19,861 nucleotides of DNA from an uncultured Oscillospiraceae bacterium (GCA_944385195.1 CALWWH010000115.1:1-19861), one strand, 5' to 3'. Shown: positions 6,807 to 14,445, numbered from the stretch's first letter. The notes: generated by a model from the letters alone, not told the origin. Numbers and translations: made by a program.

Positions 6807-8441
6807 TTATTGATCGGTGTGATATGAAAACCAGTCAAATCTTGCGTACTGTTCGCTGTCCGTCCCATTGCCGGAGGCAAAGAGCGCGATGAGCGTGCCC
6901 ACCATGCCGCCCACAACCTCCGGATTTAGCACAGAGGCATCGGCAGTGCAGAGCTCCCGCAGCGTGTCCTCGCTGGCGCCGTAGAAAAAGCGGTGCTCCT
7001 GCCCCCGGGCCTTCAGCGCCAGGACGACATTCTCCGCTGCCCAATCGACCTGTGCCAGGACTTTCGCCGTCTGATTCGTCTGGAACTGCGGCAGATAGGG
7101 CAGGCCCTGGATCTCGTTTGTCACCTGCACCAGCCGCAGCTTCTGCTGTCCGCCGACCAGCGCGCGCTCCAGCCGCAGCTGGTGGTTGTAGGCCTGCATG
7201 ATGGCCAGGCCGGCGGTGTTGCTCCCCTCCGGCAGGAAGCGAAGCAGGCAGGAGGCCTCAAAATTCTTCGCCGTCTGCCGCCGGCCGATCAGGCTCACGA
7301 CCTCTCCCGGATCCTGCCGCCGGTTGGCGGGGTCGCGGAAGCTGCGGACCGGGCGATCGATGGCTCTGCGCAGGCAGCGCAGCTCCAAATGGCTCTGGCG
7401 CAGGCGCATAAAGGGACGATAGGGCACGCCCCACATGCAAAGCTCCGGCGGCAATGCCGGCGCATCGAAGTCGATGCGCCCTGGCTTCTCCGGGACCGGG
7501 GCCTCCGGCAGCGGACTTGGATACAAGCGCTCGACCCGGCCGGTCTGCGGCGTAAAGACTGCCCATTCCCGCTCCCAAACCACGGGGCAATAGAAGGTTT
7601 CGCGGCCCATATTTTTATGATTGCCGTCGATCAGACGGGAGCCAAGAAAGACGCAGCCCCACGCCCCGGAGGGGGTGTCCACCAGGTCGCCGTGGCCGAT
7701 ATTGATCACCGGACAGCTGTAGCCCATATGGCGGTGGGTCAGGACGGGATTGGCGGGGTTGCCCTCATACCAGCCCAGGGGGGTGCGGCTTCGGGCCATG
7801 GTGATGGCGTGGTAGTGCTCCGTGCCGCCCTCGGCGATCATCAGGTAGTACCAGTCGCCGATATGATAGATGTGCGGCGACTCGGGGGATGCGGCTGCGC
7901 GCAGGGCGCTGTTCCAGATAGGGCGGGCCTCGCTCTTGGTGTGCATCGTTTCGATATCAAACTCCGCAGCCCAGATGCAGCGTTCCTTCAGCCCTTCCGG
8001 CGTCTGCGCCACCAGGCCGGTGCCGACGACGTAGCAGCTGCCGTCGTGGTCGAAAAACAAGGACGCATCAATCCCCGGAACATCGTCGCCGAGATAGTGC
8101 GGCTTGGACCAGGGGCCAGCCGGATCTTTGGCTGTGACGATGTAGTTGCCCCGGTCATCAAAATTGGCATTGATGACATAGAAGGTACCCTCCCAATACC
8201 GAATGGTCGGCGCCATGACGCCGCCATTATAGGTGTTGGGTGAGACAATAAAGCCGTTTTCCTCGGTCATGACATGGCCGATTTGTTTCCAATGGGCCAG
8301 ATCCCGGCTGTGGAAGATCGGAATGCCCGGGCAGAGCTCAAAACTGGAGCAGACCAGATAATACTCCTCCCCCACGCGGCAGATGGAAGGGTCGGGATAA
8401 AAACCGGGCAGAATCGGGTTTTGTATCATGGCAGTGTGCAA
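6807..8441 (-). CDS. GH43 glycoside hydrolase, beta-xylosidase / alpha-L-arabinofuranosidase type
   Basis: A 544-residue, two-domain enzyme. Residues about 7-310 are the five-bladed GH43 propeller, starting with 'NPILPGFYPDPS'. The expected catalytic triad is present: Asp17 (base, in YPDPS), Asp125 (in GIDASLFF) and Glu187 (acid, in ESPHIY, followed by 'YYLMIAEGGT'). Residues about 330-540 form the concanavalin-like C-terminal domain of XynB-type enzymes. It should trim xylo- or arabinoxylo-oligosaccharides from the non-reducing end. There is no signal peptide, so it acts in the cytoplasm. GAGGAGAGG lies upstream of a TTG at 8441, giving better spacing than the first ATG at 8429, so the TTG is preferred; homologues often begin near that ATG. 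It is transcribed away from the AraC-GH39 gene with a shared control region, so it is the likely direct target of that regulator. The exact substrate is not certain. Confidence 0.9.
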   Translation of the reverse strand: MHTAMIQNPILPGFYPDPSICRVGEEYYLVCSSFELCPGIPIFHSRDLAHWKQIGHVMTEENGFIVSPNTYNGGVMAPTIRYWEGTFYVINANFDDRGNYIVTAKDPAGPWSKPHYLGDDVPGIDASLFFDHDGSCYVVGTGLVAQTPEGLKERCIWAAEFDIETMHTKSEARPIWNSALRAAASPESPHIYHIGDWYYLMIAEGGTEHYHAITMARSRTPLGWYEGNPANPVLTHRHMGYSCPVINIGHGDLVDTPSGAWGCVFLGSRLIDGNHKNMGRETFYCPVVWEREWAVFTPQTGRVERLYPSPLPEAPVPEKPGRIDFDAPALPPELCMWGVPYRPFMRLRQSHLELRCLRRAIDRPVRSFRDPANRRQDPGEVVSLIGRRQTAKNFEASCLLRFLPEGSNTAGLAIMQAYNHQLRLERALVGGQQKLRLVQVTNEIQGLPYLPQFQTNQTAKVLAQVDWAAENVVLALKARGQEHRFFYGASEDTLRELCTADASVLNPEVVGGMVGTLIALFASGNGTDSEQYARFDWFSYHTDQ

Positions 8442-8474
8442 TGCAATCGCCTCTCCTCTGTTCTTTCTAAGGAT

Positions 8475-8503
8475 ATTATATGAATTTCTTTTCTTCTGTG
8501 CTA
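8475..8503 (-). promoter_or_regulatory. GH43 promoter with consensus -10 and poor -35
   Basis: On the minus strand TATAAT lies at 8475-8480, 33 bp before the TTG start. At 17-bp spacing the -35 position reads TAGCAC (8498-8503), a poor match. The proximal operator repeat begins just upstream, at 8505. A good -10 plus a weak -35 flanked by an activator site is the usual layout of an AraC-activated promoter. Confidence 0.65.
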
Positions 8504-8504
8504 G

Positions 8505-8524
8505 ATGAAATTACTCTATTTCAT
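8505..8524. promoter_or_regulatory. Proximal candidate operator of the AraC-GH39 regulator
   Basis: ATGAAAT-N6-ATTTCAT is a 7-bp inverted repeat. It contains the 11-mer TTACTCTATTT (8511-8521), which recurs 53 bp away. It touches the GH43 -35 position. Confidence 0.6.
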
Positions 8525-8557
8525 TCGCTTTTTTTCTCATTTTACAATAGCTCTTGT

Positions 8558-8574
8558 TGAAAGTTACTCTATTT
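8558..8574. promoter_or_regulatory. Distal candidate operator of the AraC-GH39 regulator
   Basis: TGAAAGTTACTCTATTT repeats the proximal site in the same orientation: the 11-mer TTACTCTATTT at 8564-8574 is exact, and the flanking TGAAA is also kept with one inserted base. The offset of 53 bp is close to five helical turns, placing both sites on the same DNA face. It lies 19 bp upstream of the -35 of the AraC gene. Confidence 0.6.
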
Positions 8575-8592
8575 GCAGTTTTTGAATGGTAA

Positions 8593-8621
8593 TTGACTGT
8601 ATCTTTTCCATTTGTTATAAT
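8593..8621 (+). promoter_or_regulatory. Promoter of the AraC-GH39 gene
   Basis: TTGACT (8593-8598) and TATAAT (8616-8621) are 17 bp apart, an 11/12 consensus match, ending 23 bp before the ATG. Confidence 0.85.
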
Positions 8622-8644
8622 GCAGTTGAAGGGGGGTAGGGCCC

Positions 8645-10927
8645 ATGACAAGCTTTTACGCTCTGTCTTATCTGGAAAATCCAAAGGAGGAGCCGCATTA
8701 TCATGCCGATTTTGAGCTGATCTATGTCCTGCGCGGGACGCTGACCGCTCGCAGTTCCATGGGAGATTCCTTTCTGCAAAGCGGCGATGTGTATTTGATC
8801 AATCCGGGCCTGAGCCATCAGCTCTGCGAGCCGGAGCATTGCGTGGTTGCATCGCTGACCTTATACTACCAAACGCTGGCCGAATTGCTGGACACGCAGG
8901 ACTTCGTCTTTATGTGCAACACGTCCCAGGACCGCAATCAATCCCACAGTGTGCTGACCGAGTGGCTGGGCCGCTTTTTGATGAGCTGCCAGCACAGCGA
9001 GGGGACAATCAAGACCGTCGGCATCCTGCTGCAAGTGCTCGACTGCCTGGTCAGCCGCTACCTTGTGACCATCAACACCAGCAAAGGACAGCACAGGGCC
9101 ACCAGCATGGAGCTGGTGTTGGCCTACATCGCCCAGCACTACTGGCAGCGGCTGTCCCTGTCGGAGCTTTGCGACCGGTTTTTTTATACCACCTCAACCT
9201 TCTCGCGCCTGTTCCGGAAGTATACCGGCACAACCTTCGTGCAGTATCTCAACCAGGTGCGCCTGACCCGCTCCCTGCAAAGTTTGCTGCAAAGCGATAT
9301 GCCCATCTCAACCATTGCCCTGGAGAACGGCTTTTCGTCAACGGCTGTCTACGACAAGACCTTTCGGGAGCATTACGGCTGCTCTCCCCGGCAGTACCGG
9401 ATGGAGTTTTCCGCCGCCCAGCCCCAGTCGGGGCCTTTCCCGGTGGCCGAGGAGGCCCAGATCCTGGAATACATCGAAGAGCTCAATCAATACCAGGGCC
9501 TAAGCGACGGAGTCATGCATCAGGCGGCAAAGATCGACACCAGGCAGAGCGTCCTCTGTCCGCAGATCTGGAGCATCGCAGCCAACGCCGGGTCCGTGCG
9601 GCAGCTGCTAAGCTACGACGTACAGAATTTGCTGCAGCAGTATGTCAGTGAGATCGGCTGCAGTATGGTGCGCGTGACGGATGTACAGGAACTGTTCTTT
9701 CCCGCTCGCAGCCCAGAGACCCGCTTTCGGGCCATTGAACGCGTGCTGTCCTTCCTGACGGCAAAGCTGCGCGTGACACCGATCTTTGTGTTCCACCCGG
9801 TGCCGGAGAAGGAGAAAACAGCGTTTATGTCCGCAGTGGCTGACTTTCTTCAGCATATCATGCGCCGCTTTCCCACAGAGCAGGCAAAGAGCTGGAGCTT
9901 TGAGATTCTGTGCAATATTGACCGAGAGACGGAGCTGGAGCAGTACAGCGAGCTGTCCTCACTGATCCGCCTGTTCATCCCCAACGCCCTGGTCGGCGGC
10001 TTTGGCATCCGGACAGGCAGCGAAATCCCGCCCAGGTTCAAGCAGTGGCTGCGCAGCATCAAGCCGCCAGACTTTCTCTCCATTCGGGCCTACCCGCCTG
10101 AAATCCGTCAGAACCTCAACGGCCAGACACAGGTCAGAAGCTCCATGAACATCGAAGCCATGGTGCACGACATCCGGAAATTGAAAGCAGAGCTGTCCGT
10201 CGGCACAAAAAAGATCCCGCTCTGGGTCAGTGAGTGGAACATCACCGACTCCAACACCACCATTATCAATGACTCGGTGGCCAAGGCGGCCTATATGACG
10301 CAGTTTATTACCCAGCTTATGAATGAGATCGACCTGGGCATCTACAGCGCCTTTTGTGATTGGCCGCAGGTCCGGCCGGACAGCAGGCCTCTGACCGGCG
10401 CCGGCGGTTTGCTGTCCCGACACGGTCTGGCAAAGCCCGCCTATTATCCCATCTCCTATATGCGTTCCGCCGGGGAACGCCTGCTGCAAAAGGGAGAGCA
10501 TTATTTTCTGACCAAAGACCGCGACAACTACTATTGGGGTCTGTGCTACAACAGCGTCCAGCCCAACTACTCCTATTTTCTAAAACCCGAGGAGGAGATC
10601 GGATACCACGATTTGCATTCAATTTTTGAGTCACGCGCCGCAATAGAGCTGACCTTTGAGCTGCGGCACGTGCAGAACGGCAGCTACTGTGTCAAGCGCG
10701 GGACCCTGGGCGAAAGCGCCAGTATCCTCGATGTCATCCAGCAGATGGGAGACCCGGAGCTGATGGCAGTGGACGACTATAATTATCTTCGCAATGCGCT
10801 GATACCGAAGGACCTGCAATTTACCCAGGTGGAGGTGACAGACGGGGTTCTGCGCTACCGCACACTGATTCGCCGCAATGAAATGCAGCTGATCCATATC
10901 TACCCGCTCAAATTGAGCCTGGGATGA
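8645..10927 (+). CDS. AraC-family regulator fused to a GH39-like sensor domain
   Basis: A 760-residue three-part protein. Residues about 15-60 form an AraC-type cupin ('HYHADFELIYVLRG'). Residues about 155-253 are a complete AraC double helix-turn-helix ('LSLSELCDRFFYTTSTFSRLFRKYTG', 'ISTIALENGFSSTAVYDKTFREHYGCSPRQYR' in part). Residues about 300-755 resemble a GH39 beta-xylosidase barrel and tail: 'FLSIRAYP', then 'PLWVSEWN' with the presumed nucleophile Glu530. Where active GH39 enzymes carry 'FEVWNEP', this protein reads 'FEILCNI' (419-425), so the acid/base Glu appears to be Asn424. The barrel is therefore probably a xylo-oligosaccharide-binding sensor rather than an enzyme; that is inference. 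AraC-GH39 fusions occur in other Firmicutes. It has its own promoter and terminator and is divergent from GH43. The ATG is preceded by a G-rich ribosome-binding site. Confidence 0.88.
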   Translation: MTSFYALSYLENPKEEPHYHADFELIYVLRGTLTARSSMGDSFLQSGDVYLINPGLSHQLCEPEHCVVASLTLYYQTLAELLDTQDFVFMCNTSQDRNQSHSVLTEWLGRFLMSCQHSEGTIKTVGILLQVLDCLVSRYLVTINTSKGQHRATSMELVLAYIAQHYWQRLSLSELCDRFFYTTSTFSRLFRKYTGTTFVQYLNQVRLTRSLQSLLQSDMPISTIALENGFSSTAVYDKTFREHYGCSPRQYRMEFSAAQPQSGPFPVAEEAQILEYIEELNQYQGLSDGVMHQAAKIDTRQSVLCPQIWSIAANAGSVRQLLSYDVQNLLQQYVSEIGCSMVRVTDVQELFFPARSPETRFRAIERVLSFLTAKLRVTPIFVFHPVPEKEKTAFMSAVADFLQHIMRRFPTEQAKSWSFEILCNIDRETELEQYSELSSLIRLFIPNALVGGFGIRTGSEIPPRFKQWLRSIKPPDFLSIRAYPPEIRQNLNGQTQVRSSMNIEAMVHDIRKLKAELSVGTKKIPLWVSEWNITDSNTTIINDSVAKAAYMTQFITQLMNEIDLGIYSAFCDWPQVRPDSRPLTGAGGLLSRHGLAKPAYYPISYMRSAGERLLQKGEHYFLTKDRDNYYWGLCYNSVQPNYSYFLKPEEEIGYHDLHSIFESRAAIELTFELRHVQNGSYCVKRGTLGESASILDVIQQMGDPELMAVDDYNYLRNALIPKDLQFTQVEVTDGVLRYRTLIRRNEMQLIHIYPLKLSLG

Positions 10928-10975
10928 TAAGAATGAATAGAATTTACTTTCTGGATTTTTCATGGGAGAAAAAAC

Positions 10976-11019
10976 ATTGGCCGCAGCAGTCAGACGATGA
11001 TTGCTGTGGCCAATTTTTT
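10976..11019 (+). terminator. Intrinsic terminator of the AraC-GH39 gene
   Basis: A 17-bp stem (10976-10992 with 10998-11014, two G-U pairs) and a 5-base loop are followed by a run of six T (11014-11019). It lies about 50 bp after the stop codon. Confidence 0.9.
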
Positions 11020-11197
11020 GACGCTTCTTTGGTTCGGCACTCTCTGGGGCGAAAACCGGTCCCCGGAGAACCACCATACCAAGGGGGCCATCCCTGTGGA
11101 AGAGCGCAAGCGTCTGGGCAGCAAACGCTACGCCATGGGCCTAGAGGATTGCACCGAGGTCTATCAGGCGGCCTATGAACGCTATCCGGCTCGCTGA
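11020..11197 (+). pseudogene. Decayed 3' end of a sugar solute-binding-protein gene
   Basis: The open frame ending at 11197 finishes with LEDCTEVYQAAYERYPAR. It matches the C-terminus of the intact solute-binding protein downstream (LQACIDAYQAAYDRYLAR) at 11 of 18 residues. By eye the last 57 bases (11141-11197 against 13074-13130) are identical at 45 positions, including the TGA stop. Sequence before about 11141 is not recognisable. The only in-frame ATG nearby (10997) lies inside the AraC terminator and has no ribosome-binding site, so this is not a functional gene. It is the scar of a paralogue deleted from this position. Confidence 0.7.
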
Positions 11198-11268
11198 GCC
11201 ATAGTTCCTATTTGCAAAAAAAGATTAATTATTATTCTCTTATTTTTCGTATTTGGATGGAATTGCAG

Positions 11269-11305
11269 ACCGCAGCACTCTGATTTGAATGCTGTGGTTA
11301 ATTTT
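11269..11305 (+). terminator. Degenerate second copy of the AraC-gene terminator
   Basis: ACCGCAGCA and TGCTGTGGT form a 9-bp stem (one G-U pair) with a 12-base loop, then TAATTTT. Arms and tail closely resemble the terminator at 10976-11019 (CCGCAGCA ... TGCTGTGG ... AATTTT), so the two appear related. Terminator strength is likely modest. Confidence 0.5.
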
Positions 11306-11321
11306 CTGCCACAATTACCAG

Positions 11322-11350
11322 TGTCAAATGTGAAGATACCATGTTAAAAT
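11322..11350 (+). promoter_or_regulatory. Probable promoter of the solute-binding-protein gene
   Basis: TG-T-TAAAAT (11342-11350) is an extended -10. The -35 position at 17 bp reads TGTCAA (11322-11327), a poor match, which suggests activator dependence. The leader before the ATG is about 70 bases. Confidence 0.45.
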
Positions 11351-11359
11351 AAACGCATA

Positions 11360-11393
11360 CATTTACTTTAACTTGTGAAAGAAAGAGTAAATG
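11360..11393 (+). promoter_or_regulatory. Inverted repeat in the solute-binding-protein leader
   Basis: CATTTACT (11360-11367) and AGTAAATG (11386-11393) are perfect 8-bp inverted arms 18 bases apart. The right arm lies within AGAGTAA (11384-11390), a 7-mer also present, on the minus strand, in both candidate AraC operators. It may be a third operator or a leader hairpin; the evidence is weak. Confidence 0.35.
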
Positions 11394-11423
11394 CAAACGA
11401 AATTTGAAAGGAAAGATCTAAAA

Positions 11424-13130
11424 ATGAAACGAACTCTCGCTCTGCTCCTGGCTGTGCTGATGCTGCTGACCCTGCTCGTTGGCTGCGCTTCAGAGCCTGC
11501 CGCGACCCCCAGCACCGATTCCCAAACGCCCAGCGACTCTGCTGAGCCCAGTGAGGAACCCGCCGAGAAGCCCGCCGAAGATGAGGAACCCAGCGGGGAG
11601 CCTGCCGAGGAACCCAGCGGGGAGCCCGCCGAGGAATCTGCCGCGGAACCTGCTTCCCCCAGTCCCCTCACGCTGCCCATTGCCTCTGAATTGACCACCT
11701 TCACTGCCTGGGGCACCCCGCAGTTGATTGATGCGACCAGCGGCATTGAAGACATTGCAGAGACCTCCGTATTTGTGGAGGCTGCCAAACGAACAAATGT
11801 CCAGTTTGATTTTCAGTACGGTCCCGCTACCGATTCTGTAACGGCGTTCTCTCTGATGCTCGCCAGCGAAGATTATACGGATCTCTTTGTTGCAGGTCCC
11901 AACTACCTCCCTCGGGGTGAGCAGATGGCCATCGAGGAGGAGATCATCATCGATCTGAGACCGATCATCGAAGAGTATTGCCCCAATTATTATAACATCT
12001 ACACCAATGATCCCTCTGTGCGCCGGGTTGTCACGAATGACAGCGGTGCTGTCCCAGGATTCCGTCTGCTAAACGTCTCTCCGCAGAAGACGTATCTGGG
12101 CTACTTCTCCACTGAGGCCGCGCTGGAGAGCGCGGGTTTCTCTGCCGACAACCTGCCCTATACACTTGATGATTATGCCTCTGTGCTCGAGGGCTGTGGG
12201 GGTAAGATCTATCTGGCCTCTCCCACCGGCGCGGACTTCCTGCTGCTGTCTGCCTTCAACACCACCGGTAGTTTCTTTGGCAAGGGAGATGAGGGCGTCG
12301 TCGTCTACGGTCCTGCCACCGAAGAATACCGCAGCTACCTGGAGCTGCTCTCTGACTGGTATAGCAGAGGCCTGGTCGATCCCGACTATATGTCCCGTAC
12401 TTCCTACTACGTTGACTCCGGCGTGTTTATGAGCGGCGATGTCTCCATCTATCCCGCGCCTTACAACTTCATCTCCGTGTATGAAGATGCCGGTATGAAC
12501 CCCGTGGCGCTGCCCATGCCCCACATCAACAAGGGTGACGTCCGCTATACCAGCGCCGGCTCCCAGACCGATCGCTGCACCTTCGGCAACCCCTGCTCCT
12601 ACATCTCCGCCCAGTGCGAAGACCCTGTCACCCTGGCGAAGTTCTATGACTATGTCTACAGCGATGAGGGCTGGCTGCTGTTTAACTACGGCGTTGAGGG
12701 CGAGGGCCACACCATGGTCGATGGCAAGCCCGTACTGACGGACTTGGTCATCAACAATCCCGAGCTTCCCTTCAGTAAGGCAATTTCCAAATATGCCACC
12801 ATCACCTTCTTCCCCCACTATTACGATTGGGAGCGTGAGCTGGCCATGTGCACCCAGTCCGCCCTGGATGCCCAGGAGCTGTGGCACTCTGACCGCGACA
12901 TGGATATTGTCTATCAGCAGTATGGCAGTTTGACCCCGGAGGAGACGGAAGCCATCTCTTCCATCCAGAACGATATCGACTCCTACGTCTCTGAGTTCAC
13001 CAACAAGGTTATCGTCGGCGAGGAGTCGCTGGACAACTGGGATACTTTCGTTGCCGGTTTGGAGCAGATGAACCTTCAAGCGTGCATCGACGCCTATCAG
13101 GCAGCCTATGACCGCTATCTGGCCCGCTGA
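11424..13130 (+). CDS. Lipoprotein sugar-binding protein of an ABC transporter (YtcQ/LplA-like)
   Basis: A 568-residue lipoprotein. MKRTLALLLAVLM... leads to the lipobox LVGC, with the lipidated Cys at residue 21. Residues about 22-80 are a Pro/Glu/Ser-rich spacer with short repeats (EEPSGEPA). The rest looks like a large family-1 extracellular solute-binding protein ('ASEDYTDLF', 'GLVDPDYMSRTS', 'AKFYDYVYSDEGWLLFNYGVEGE'), ending in the typical 'YQAAYDRYLAR'. It would capture oligosaccharides outside the membrane for an ABC importer. No permease genes are next to it, so the partners must be elsewhere. The ATG at 11424 is chosen over one at 11391 because the signal peptide starts there and AAAGGA precedes it. 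The enzymes downstream suggest an arabinoxylan-derived ligand. A hairpin after the stop may keep its mRNA more abundant than the rest of the operon. Confidence 0.9.
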   Translation: MKRTLALLLAVLMLLTLLVGCASEPAATPSTDSQTPSDSAEPSEEPAEKPAEDEEPSGEPAEEPSGEPAEESAAEPASPSPLTLPIASELTTFTAWGTPQLIDATSGIEDIAETSVFVEAAKRTNVQFDFQYGPATDSVTAFSLMLASEDYTDLFVAGPNYLPRGEQMAIEEEIIIDLRPIIEEYCPNYYNIYTNDPSVRRVVTNDSGAVPGFRLLNVSPQKTYLGYFSTEAALESAGFSADNLPYTLDDYASVLEGCGGKIYLASPTGADFLLLSAFNTTGSFFGKGDEGVVVYGPATEEYRSYLELLSDWYSRGLVDPDYMSRTSYYVDSGVFMSGDVSIYPAPYNFISVYEDAGMNPVALPMPHINKGDVRYTSAGSQTDRCTFGNPCSYISAQCEDPVTLAKFYDYVYSDEGWLLFNYGVEGEGHTMVDGKPVLTDLVINNPELPFSKAISKYATITFFPHYYDWERELAMCTQSALDAQELWHSDRDMDIVYQQYGSLTPEETEAISSIQNDIDSYVSEFTNKVIVGEESLDNWDTFVAGLEQMNLQACIDAYQAAYDRYLAR

Positions 13131-13171
13131 TCTGTCCGAGCCGCTTGCCTGGACCTTAGCAGCGTAAACTG

Positions 13172-13239
13172 AAAACTCCTTCTGGGTCATACAGCAAAAG
13201 CTAAAAGAGTTATGCACAGTCTGCACAGGAGGAGTTTTT
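13172..13239 (+). terminator. Possible intra-operon attenuator hairpin after the solute-binding-protein gene
   Basis: Bases 13172-13184 pair with 13226-13238 in a 13-bp stem (one G-U pair), and the 3' arm ends in GTTTTT. The 41-base loop holds two small hairpins (AGC-AAAA-GCT, and TGCA-CAGTC-TGCA), giving a compact branched fold. It sits 42 bp after the stop and 23 bp before the next start. It probably acts as a partial terminator or RNA-stabilising hairpin. The long loop makes it less certain than the other terminators. Confidence 0.55.
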
Positions 13240-13261
13240 CCCAATAACGGAGGAATAAACC

Positions 13262-14431
13262 ATGTATCAATTCGACTCTTACAACAACCGTATCTACGAT
13301 GACCGTGCCACTGCCTTTGCTCCGCAGCTGAAGCAGTCCTTCGCCGGAGAGACCCCGCAGCAGCGCATCTTCGTCGACACCGGCGTGAAGCTGCAAAAAA
13401 ATGGCGACGTGCACTTTGGTTTCTACGCCCCCAACGCCAAGCAGGTCAAGGTCGTCTTCGGCATCGACCAGTCCAAAAACCTGGACATGGTCCAGGACGA
13501 AACCGGCGTCTGGAACGCGGTTCTCAGCTATGACCCTGCTTTCTGCGGCCCCAAGGCGTTCTATTATGAGGTAGACGGCCTGCAGATCACCTGTCCCTTT
13601 GCCCCGCAGTACTTCAGCGGCAGCTACGCGACCAACTACGCGGACATCCCCGACCCCAACGCGCCCTTTGTGGTGATGCGCCACGTGCCCCACGGCACGG
13701 TCAGCATCGAGTTCTATTGGTCTGCCCAGCTGGAGAGCTGGCAGCGCTGCTTTGTCTACACCCCGGCAGAATACCAGAAGAGCGGCCAGGACTACCCGGT
13801 GCTCTACTTGCAGCACGGCGCCTACGAAAACGAAACCTCCTGGGTCTACGCCGGCCGCGCCGGGCACATCCTGGACAACCTCATTGCCGATGGCGACGCG
13901 GTGCCGTTCATCATCGTCATGAACGACGGCATGGTGCAGCCGAAGGACGCACAGGCTCCTCTGGGTGGCAATGCCTTTGCCGATATGCTGCTGAGCGACT
14001 GCATTCCCTTTATCGAAGGGCGCTACCGCGTCAAGACCGACAAGTGGAGCCGCGCCATTGCGGGCTTCTCCATGGGCTCCATGCAGGCCTGCCAGATCGG
14101 TCTGACCAACCCCGACAAGTTTGCCTACGTGGGCCTGTTCAGCGGCTTTATGCGCCGTCTGGGCGGGGACAGCCTGCCGGAGGGCAACCCGCACCTGCAA
14201 ATCATGACGGATCGGGAGCGTTTCCTGGCCGAGTACAAGGTTTTCTACCGCGGCATCGGCTCCAGAGACGGGCACAAGGCAGCTTTTGACCTGGATGATG
14301 TGATGTGCAAAGAGCAGGGCTTCGACACCTACCCGAACCTCACCCGCCGCGTCTTTGAAAACTACTACCACGACTGGGCGGTGCTGCGCATCATGCTCAA
14401 CGAGTTTGCCCAGATGATCTTCAAAGGATAA
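13262..14431 (+). CDS. CE1-type esterase (Fes/feruloyl esterase-like alpha/beta hydrolase)
   Basis: A 389-residue protein. Residues about 30-130 form an Ig-like N-terminal domain of the CBM48/Fes kind ('VHFGFYAPNAKQVKVVF'). From about 145 onward comes an esterase-D/CE1 hydrolase: 'YPVLYLQHGAYENETSW' (178-194), 'AGFSMGSMQA' with the probable nucleophile Ser270, Asp336 in 'GIGSRDG', and His370 in 'YYHDWAVLR'. These make a complete apparent triad. There is no signal peptide, so it acts in the cytoplasm. Relatives remove feruloyl or acetyl groups from arabinoxylan fragments, or hydrolyse siderophore esters. Its place between a sugar-binding protein and a GH51 enzyme argues for feruloyl or acetyl arabinoxylo-oligosaccharides. 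GGAGGA (13249-13254) is seven bases before the ATG. It probably shares the transcript of the binding protein, subject to the hairpin in between. Confidence 0.85.
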   Translation: MYQFDSYNNRIYDDRATAFAPQLKQSFAGETPQQRIFVDTGVKLQKNGDVHFGFYAPNAKQVKVVFGIDQSKNLDMVQDETGVWNAVLSYDPAFCGPKAFYYEVDGLQITCPFAPQYFSGSYATNYADIPDPNAPFVVMRHVPHGTVSIEFYWSAQLESWQRCFVYTPAEYQKSGQDYPVLYLQHGAYENETSWVYAGRAGHILDNLIADGDAVPFIIVMNDGMVQPKDAQAPLGGNAFADMLLSDCIPFIEGRYRVKTDKWSRAIAGFSMGSMQACQIGLTNPDKFAYVGLFSGFMRRLGGDSLPEGNPHLQIMTDRERFLAEYKVFYRGIGSRDGHKAAFDLDDVMCKEQGFDTYPNLTRRVFENYYHDWAVLRIMLNEFAQMIFKG

Positions 14432-14445
14432 ACCATCCAATCAGC

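Noticed and set aside
6993..8243. A 416-codon plus-strand open frame opposite the GH43 gene
   Set aside because: GH43 has the full catalytic triad on the other strand; the plus-strand translation is unrecognisable.
10997..11197. A 66-codon gene starting at the ATG at 10997
   Set aside because: The ATG lies within the terminator stem of the AraC-GH39 gene and has no ribosome-binding site; only the end is gene-like, as a remnant of a binding-protein gene.
12069..14440. Two long minus-strand open frames (391 and 417 codons) opposite the solute-binding protein and CE1 esterase
   Set aside because: They mirror well-supported genes, lack ribosome-binding sites in sensible positions and show no family motifs.
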